Assembly (NCBI GenBank): GCA_026929865.2
Contig: CM049397.1
Location: 26,922,198 to 26,986,197, forward strand
Source of the DNA: Hyperoplus lanceolatus
Lineage: Eukaryota; Chordata; Actinopteri; Uranoscopiformes; Ammodytidae
DNA length: 64,000 nucleotides
Direction: 5' to 3'
Shown: positions 56,927 through 64,000 of the stretch, one piece after another
How positions within the stretch are numbered: position 1 is the first letter of the stretch
How the letters are laid out: each line of letters starts with the position of its first letter
Made by a program: the position numbers and the translations under genes
Notes under the pieces: model-generated
What the model was told of the DNA's origin: nothing
What the model saw: the letters and a program-made list of their open reading frames with translations, nothing else
The model's database searches: none

Positions 56927-59900
56927 TCAGGTATTGTCTGGGATCATCTCGATTATTGTCTCCTCAGTGGAGAGCTCAGCTGGCGAGATGACTTGATCCA
57001 ACTCTTCCAAATGATCTGTAGAGGAAAACATAAATGGACAAATGAAGGTCGTCTGGAGGATAAATATTTGACTTGCTTGTATTCTATGAAGGTTAGTGTA
57101 TAAATGTTTTTATTACACGAGACAGGAGACTTGGATTTTTTCAGGAAACAATAAAGAATCCACAGTGGAGGAGCCAGAGACGCCAGCTTGATCAACTTCC
57201 AAGGGAAAAATATTTTCTCCTCTTTAGGTAAGAGACCAGAAAAAAAAAGAAATGGATCACATACAAATACAAAGAAAATAAACCTGAACCTCCACACAAA
57301 ATACACAGCAGAACTTTTTTTACTGTAAGTCCTTCCTACCTGTTCTGACTTGTAAACTGGTCGGTTGACTTTGAAGGGCCGCGTCACCACCTGTGACACT
57401 GTCAGGACGGAAAACAAATGTGGAAATCTCTATTTGGTACTCTGTAGCTGTAGATAAGTTGAAGAGGCTGACATTCATGGAGGCAGAGCCATTGATGTAG
57501 GGGTAGAGGAGCGTATGACATGTGTTGGTGCATGCCGTCACGTTGTAACTGTGTGGTGTCATCTGCATAAAGGCTGATACATTCCAGCTCAGATGCACAC
57601 GGTCGGAGCTCACAGAGTCCACCACCACTTCCTTCAGAGACATTGGACCTGTGAGGGAGAGAGTAAGTGAACGGCTCAGGGGAAAATTTCCACTTCACTT
57701 GGGCCAGTCTTGTGTTAAAGTCACTAAAGTGTTTTCCTGTTGTGTAGGAGTGAGGTATTTTAGGTTAGGCGGTTGTTATTTGGCATCAAGATAGATAACT
57801 GGTTGGGTTTGCGGATGGGGTGTGGTTGTTTTGAAGACTCAGTATTGCAGAAAATAAATGGTTAGGGCTGAGGTCGGGTCCTGACAGGTAGGGGGACACA
57901 CAGACTAATGGGGAAACAGACTTCAATGCAGCACCGTACCAAAGAACAAATAATCATGTGAAAACATTTTGAAGGTGATGAGATGCACAAAAATATGAAA
58001 AAAGGTAGAAAGAAAGAAAAAAAGAAAGAAAGAAAAAACTTGTTGTCCGTTATGTGTTCACAAAGGAATAAACAGACTTTTGTAATTGTCTTGCTCCATC
58101 ATGGGCACTAAACGGGAAAATAAAACCAAGTTTAGCAGAGAATAGATTGACAGACGGACATGCAGCACTGATCCATATTAGCTCTTCTGGTGGCGAAAAA
58201 AGAGCAAACAAGAGGCCTTTTTCACAGCGCACATTCGCACAAGGGTTAATACAGTATCATTAACAAATGCCATCCGTTCCACTCGAGTGTCCCAGTAAGA
58301 CGTGACAGTGTGACAGTGAGAGAGCATGAACAACAGAAGGACCCCGAAACTAGCAGCTCAGTGGAATTCAGCCATCATTCTTTGTATTACTTACACCTTC
58401 CCTCTCTTTTCTCCCAGTCTCTCTGTGTTGGATCATCAGTGGTCCTGGGTCCTCTCTCTCTCTCTCCCTCGGCTGACGACGGCTCATCCAGACGACAAGA
58501 TCTGGATCATCGTTCCCCAGGAGATTTAACCACTCCTATTTTGTCTTATCTCCCCACTTAACATGCTACCTTGACTTTCTCTTCCCTTGCATGTTTCTCT
58601 GTCTGTGTAAATGCTGTGCTTTTTCTCTGGTTGTGTGTCCCTGGGAGTGTGGCTCAAGGGTCTACATATTTGGCGACACTTGAATTATTGAACGTCCTCC
58701 TGAAACATTATTGAAATGTTTTACCATCTACATGAAACAGATTGTCATGAAAACACGACAAACTCTAATGTTTGTGAAAGTGTTTTCTTTGAGTGAGTTT
58801 TTTAAGTTAAGTCCCGTGAAACAATTTTTTATTTGTGATATTGGGCAATTTGAATACAATTGACTTGACCTGACTTGTCTTCTTTCTACTGTGACATTAA
58901 ACATGGTGTGAATCCATCCCAAATAGTGTTTGTACAGGTAGAAACAAGATAACAAAACTTAAATAAAAGCATCTTGTAACATTATATGACGGCTGGGGGA
59001 CATGATTGTTTCGTCTTGGCATGCAATGCTGGCAGGACAGGAATTTAGTTGTTACGCCACATTCTGTGTTATTGTCTAAAACACAACCATATCCCATATT
59101 ATCATCATGTCGAACCTGGCAGGGAGCTCTTTCTCTTCTGCAATAGCTGCCCTAAATAAAATACCTTGTTGAGCTTTAAATAATAATCAAAAGTAAATAA
59201 ATCAAAAGTATAGATTTCCTTTGTATGCATGCATAGATTAGTATGTATTATGTAAATGTATGTGGAGATACAGTACCCTCCCCTGGGACAATAAAGATAT
59301 TATGTTAGTATTAGTGTCATACACAAGTTGACATATTTACCAGATTCTAAATTGTACAAATAGGAAGCATTATTCACCTTGACAGACGACCATGTGCGGC
59401 TCCTCACATTAGCGGGCCAAGAGCTTCTTGTCCGTCTCTAGCGTGGCCTCCAAACTTGCGCAGTGGCCTTCATAGTTTATTATGTACCAGTGTTCATAGC
59501 TCAGCTCTTCCCCACTCACCCACTTCCAGTCACTAAAGACACTCTGACGCTACAAACCCAGCCAGAAGCTGAACTTCTTGCCGGGGGTGGCATTGCAGAC
59601 ACTGAAGTACTCCTCTTCTGTGCTGAGGACAGCCAGGTCCACATAGTGCCTCTGACACATCTCCCGGGCTTTGGACCAGGACATCAATCTCTGGTCAAGG
59701 ACGTAATGCGACACGGTCTGGCACACGGTTAATCCACAGCACATCACTGAGTCAGGAGATATTAGCAGAAAGGAAGATAGACTAGTTGAAAACTCTTTTA
59801 TATATACAGTCTATGGTTATAAACAGCATCCGTGCACTGGAATCCCTCTGTGTTTCTGGCCTAATTCCCTAGCTGTGCACCCATGGATGGATTGCGGAAT

Positions 59901-60453
59901 GGATTAAATTCTCCTGATCAGTCTTTAATATTGAATCCAAAATCCAATCCACTCAGCAGTATTTTTGTAACCAACAGTCACATGCACCTAAGTGTTCAGC
60001 TTCACTTGCAAAATAATACTGAAAGAGACCCATAACTACTGCAAGGAGGCATTCAAGTACCACAGAGAGACACAAACTGACCACAAAGAGATGCAAAACA
60101 ACTTGAAATAGATGCAAAATAGCCAAAAAGAGATGCAACTCAATGTCAGAAAGTTACTGTATTTGCTTTGTCTCTTTCATTCTGGGTTGTTTTGCTCATA
60201 TGCAGCACTTCCTTTTTTGCAGATGCCCTCGGCCTGTTTTCTCCTAATGATTACCCCTTTTGTTCTAACTTATGATAAAATGAAGAACACATAACTGATA
60301 AATGACAAATTATACAACAGCTGATGCACTCTACAATATACATGACTTTAATTTGGTTGGTCAGAATTATACATGAAAAAGTACTACAATCTCATCAAGT
60401 GCAATTTCAAACCATGACCTACCCAGAACAGCCAGCAATGGAAGAGTCTGCAT
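56927..60453 (-). pseudogene. C-type lectin + fibronectin III membrane protein, lectin exon with two stops
   Basis: Five minus-strand exons join in frame: 60453-60423, 59746-59378, 57648-57340, 57221-57117 and 57015-56927 (total 903 nt, 301 codons). They give a signal peptide (MQTLPLLAVL|VMCCGLTVCQ, split by intron 1 in phase 1) and a C-type lectin domain (SWSKAREMCQRHYVDLAVLS, FSFWLGL, FSDWKWVSGEELSYEHWY, CEEPHMVVC). Next come a fibronectin III domain (VDSVSSDRVHLSWNVSAF, LSTATEYQIEISTF), a probable transmembrane helix (KLASLAPPLWILYCFL) and a short acidic tail (YHLEELDQVISPAELS...PDNT, stop 56929-56927). The lectin exon contains two in-frame stops, TAG at 59552-59550 and TAA at 59411-59409. 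All splice sites and phases are otherwise intact, so it is a recently silenced gene, a null allele, or one making only truncated or exon-skipped products (skipping the 369-nt exon keeps frame). I cannot name an orthologue. Confidence 0.7.
58290..58890 (+). mobile_element. Probable SINE/LINE 3' fragment in lectin-gene intron
   Basis: The stretch ends GGGCAATTTGAATACAATTG followed by ACTTGACCTGACTTG, resembling the (TTGAC)n tails of fish L2-driven retroposons. The body (CGGCTGACGACGGCTCATCC, GGAGTGTGGCTCAAGGGTCT) is repeat-like but not assigned. The borders are approximate. Confidence 0.35.
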
Positions 60454-62261
60454 CTCACAGGCAAACGTGCAGCAGTAGAATCTATGTTAAGTTTTCGTAT
60501 ATCTTTTCATTCCTTTACCGTCCCAAAGCTGACCATCGGCTTTGTAGTGTTTCTCCAAACACCCTTCGTCTACTTAAGACTTCTTCAACTCCCTCGGTCC
60601 TCTACACCTTGGAGGCGTGGAGGACCTGGGAGTGGCCATGAGTACACGCCTGTTTCCTGATGTTTATTTTTGAAAAACTATTTATATTCTGAAAATTCAT
60701 ATCAGGTAATCTAAAAATAGCTGGCTCCTCCATCCTTAAGTCTATTTTTGAGACTCTGGAGATATTGTTGGTTTCAGTGTACTTTGAGACTTTTGAATTG
60801 TATTCCTGGGAATGTGATACTCCAAAAATTAGCATGCAGACATTCATGAATGGTGTTTACAGAAAAGGGAAATGTTCAAAGACAATGACGTCAGTGTGAC
60901 CTCTTTGCCTCTGCTGTTACCTGAAAAACTTTGAAATTGGTTTTGGGTGAGAGAGAAGAAGTGTTCACAAGAAGAAGTAATAATGAGGGTTATGATTGTT
61001 ATCTCGTCATTGGGTATCATCATGACCACTGTGACCAACCATCACTCATCTCTTGATGAACACACGTTGTGGTGTAGTCTGTGAGAAAGACATCAGACAG
61101 GGGTCTTTTTTTCTTCTCTCTCTTCAACGGAAGTCTTCACCACAGCTTCGTTGAGTTTTCTCGCATTTTTTGTCTGGTAATAAACGTGCAGGTGGGACAT
61201 ACTTCAACACACATGTCTTAGCCAGAAGGACTTTACTCTGCATTTGACTGATGTGTTATGTTAGCGTGAGAGCTGTCACAACCTAAACGCTTTAATAACT
61301 CCTAAAATAGATCCTAGCTCATGCAATCTGTTTAACTTTGAAATGAAACAAGGTAGTTTCAGTCTAGACACATTTGGCTCACCGTGGGAAGAGACACACA
61401 TCATCAACAAATACAATCAGAAACACATATGAATGACAAAAAAGGGAGACAGAACACTATTGACTAAGAGGCTGTTGTTCCCCAGGCTTCATTTAATCTT
61501 TCATATCTTACAGGGTTGCCTTTAAGGTATATGCAACACATAAAGCATAATATGCATCAACAAATATGAACATAATTCTAAATATATATATATTTTTTTA
61601 AATGACATAAAAAAAAAAACGGCATTTATACCAAAGTGCAATTCATTTGTTCAAGCTTCTTTCTAAATGAAATCTTCATTAACAATGAGGAATCACATAA
61701 ATAAAACATTTCATAGCTTGTCTGGCTATAGCTCCTGTCACCAGCAGATTTTAGAATTTAAATACATAGAAAGATGTGTGTGTTATTTGAGTTATTCTCT
61801 TTACTAATTTCCTAAAAATGTCTAGTAAAAATGGTAGTCTACTACCATAAACACGAAAAATAATACATACAGTATTTGTAGTAAAAATAACATAAAAAAT
61901 TTGTTAGAGGTTTGAGCAACTTCTTGGGTTATGGTTTATATTATCGTTAACATCAGTGTGGGCACGTAGCTTGGCTTTGTGGTTAGATCAGAGAAGAGGA
62001 CAGGAAATGTGCATTCTCTACACAATGACATTACCAAGAAAGTCTGCTACTTGCTCGTGGACACAAGTTCCAAAAACATCTGCCGGGATCTGACCAACAC
62101 ATTTTTTTTTCTATTTATTTATTTGTTAGGACAATGGATATTCATGAACAGCTGTAACAATTACAGCTGTAAAAATGCCAGATTTTAGCAAAAGTGCTAA
62201 TTTACATCTGTTGTCCCTAGGTCCCTAGGCATTCATGGTGCATCCTGAGTAACGTCGATCA
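60454..62261. other. Intergenic between the lectin gene and cdc20b
   Basis: No gene seen. At 62102-62160 a TTTATTTATTTGTTAGGACA phrase looks like a common fish repeat 3' end. Part of the right side is presumably the cdc20b 3'UTR. Confidence 0.45.
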
Positions 62262-63807
62262 TCACATGTCCCAGATGTGAAAGCACTGGTCGGCCCCAGC
62301 AGAGAAAATCTGAGTACAGTCAGGGTTTAGGGCCAAGTGCAGGACTCGATGAGAATGTCCTGAAAGAAACAACGACATAGGGGCTGTATGAATGTTTATT
62401 TACACAGCAATAATAGAGAAAGAAATGAGTACTAACTTTGACAAATAATTCACTTTGAGAAGAGCATAATGACTGGCATCATTGTTTTTTTAAGGGTCAC
62501 ATCAACATACAAAAAAAAATAAAAACAGTGAAGATGACTGTGTAAAAGTGAAACAAAATGGAGATTGATGCAGAATTTCAGGTTAGAAATCTCCGCTAGT
62601 GATTTAATACCATAAATCTTGATCATTTAGAAAGTTAAAAATGTGCTTTAAATGATCTCAACAGGATTTTGGTGTAGTGTTTCTTTGCCCCCCGTGCAAT
62701 TCCACACAGGAAATGCTGACATCTCATCAAACGCAGTGACTTTTTGATGTGTGAAATTCATAGTTTCACATAGCATGGAAGCCCTAGGACATGAATAGAT
62801 CAGCACAAAATGGGTATGGGTAATATATGTCTGTGACAGACGACAGTACTGCAGATTATGTCACTATGTGTTTATTCCTACGAGGCTGAACGTGTGAAAC
62901 AGAAACTGTTGAAGGCTGTAGTTGCACATTGAATGCTATTTCAGGCCTTCTAACCTGTGAGCTGGTGGATGGGGCTGAGAGAGGGATAGTCCCACGTCCA
63001 GCAGGTGACACTGTGCTGAGGAAGGCCCTGACCTGTCACCAGACATTGCTTCTTTTCCGCCCAGCGTAGAGAACAGATCTGCAATGGTAGCCATTGGAGA
63101 ATAATATAGTGAACTGGATTATATACACACAGTAAAAACTCAGTACGTTAAGTATAAGCACCTGAGAGTTTGTGTTGGCAGAAGTCACGCATGTTGCTGA
63201 ATCAGTGTCCCAGATTCTCAGCTCACAGTCTTCCCACCCCCCTCCTGTGGCGATCGTCTTGCTCTGCCATGGACACCATGCCATTGCCTAAACACACAAA
63301 CACAAACAAACACACACACAATGCTCAGCCCAGTGAATAGGTGCATGATCAACTAAAAGTAAATCTTTTTTTAAACAGTCATATACAGTCATCTCCTGTG
63401 AATGATGCAGATCAGCCATGGTCAGCTGTTGGCTGTTACTACACAGCACAGTTACAAATACTACACAGTACAACAGAATACAAAATGGGTTTTCCAACAG
63501 TGTTCTACATTACTTACAAGTAAAGTATCCCACTAAACGCAGCATTTTAATTTTCACACAATATTCTCATTCATTGACCTTAACAGCGCTGGGCTGATTC
63601 ATTGTAGAGATTGGCTGACGTGATCTGGTGGACCCTGCGATGTCAGTGTCCCATATATAGAGGTGTCCTTCTGTGGAGCCGCTGGCCAGCTGGTCATCTC
63701 CTGGTGACCACTGAAGGCTGCAGATGCCTTCCTGCTGGACTGCTGCTCCCACCAGAGGCACTGGAGCACGAGGGTCAAGGTGGTGGATACGTCCCAGCAC
63801 ACAGCCG
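62262..63807 (-). CDS. cdc20b: CDC20B-like WD40 protein, C-terminal exons
   Basis: Four minus-strand exons: 63807-63579, 63287-63162, 63079-62955 and 62359-62262 (stop TGA 62264-62262), 578 nt, 192 residues, all phases agreeing. They read the last WD40 blades of a CDC20-type propeller: GRIHHLDPRAP, SLQWSPGDDQLASGSTEGHL, AMAWCPWQSKTIATGGGWED, ICSLRWAEKKQCLVTGQGLP, and GHSHRVLHLALNPD...SAGADQCFHIWDM. WCPWQSxxIAxGGG is diagnostic of CDC20/CDH1/CDC20B. The diverged repeats and the granzyme neighbour favour CDC20B, whose human locus hosts miR-449 and belongs to the multiciliation programme. The N-terminal exons lie right of the window. The protein ends right after the last blade, without the C-terminal IR motif of APC/C activators. 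The donor after exon 63807-63579 is a weak AAG|GTCAAT. Confidence 0.85.
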
Positions 63808-64000
63808 CTGTTCATTTGGGGAAACTGTCATTCCTCTGCATGTATTTTTTCTTTTGCTAAAGCATTAATCATTTCTCTGAGCTCTAAGCCATTTTCGAGC
63901 ATTTTTGGTCTGCCTGGATTTACTTACTAATAAAGCTTGTATAACATCAAACCTGCAGTGTACAGTCAAGCTATAAACATCAGTTTTCTTTAGGACAACC

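Noticed and set aside
62262-64000. miR-449, hosted by CDC20B in other vertebrates
   Set aside because: No TGGCAGTGTATTGTTAG-type sequence on either strand here. The host intron would be near the 5' end of the gene, outside the window.

Overview
The window is vertebrate nuclear DNA, almost certainly from a ray-finned (probably percomorph) fish. Genes are split into small exons with GT-AG introns. The repeats are those typical of teleosts: hAT, Tc1, L2, L1/Tx1-like, RTE, a tRNA-derived SINE, many small MITEs and long AC/GT microsatellites. No bacterial, CRISPR or viral system is present.

Layout of the left half (all + strand): the last three coding exons of a mitochondrial methylenetetrahydrofolate dehydrogenase (mthfd2l, 4281-8836), then three tandem EGF-family ligand genes: epigen (epgn, 10397-12331), epiregulin (ereg, 13910-19137) and amphiregulin (areg, 25249-29239, with a 3'UTR-only last exon at 40892). 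The order MTHFD2L-EPGN-EREG-AREG is that of human chromosome 4q13. All three ligands share one plan (signal peptide, pro-region, one EGF domain split by an intron, one transmembrane helix, short tail) and one intron-phase pattern (1-1-2-2), so they arose by tandem duplication. They are expected to be membrane-anchored precursors shed to activate ErbB/EGFR receptors.

The areg 3'UTR intron (29260-40891) is about 85 percent transposon. It holds a fold-back Tc1, an L1-like LINE interrupted by an almost intact L2 LINE, a solo LTR and a palindromic MITE, and a member of a TAGCCTGG-ended family. Downstream, 41987-46115 and 48821-51964 are two hAT-type insertions with exact 8-bp target duplications, each carrying further nested elements.

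Right half (all - strand): a complete granzyme A/K-type serine protease (52605-54123), a signal peptide-C-type lectin-fibronectin III-transmembrane gene whose lectin exon has two in-frame stop codons (56927-60453), and the last four coding exons of cdc20b (62262-63807). Granzyme next to CDC20B is the human 5q11.2 arrangement (GZMK-GZMA-CDC20B). The window therefore joins two blocks that lie on different human chromosomes. No betacellulin gene was found between areg and the granzyme.

The most unusual repeat signal is a small DNA-transposon family with TAGCCTGG ends, 9-bp target duplications (three copies checked) and a little hairpin at nearly every end whose base pairs covary. All exon calls were made by reading splice sites, frames and family motifs by eye; no alignment was run.
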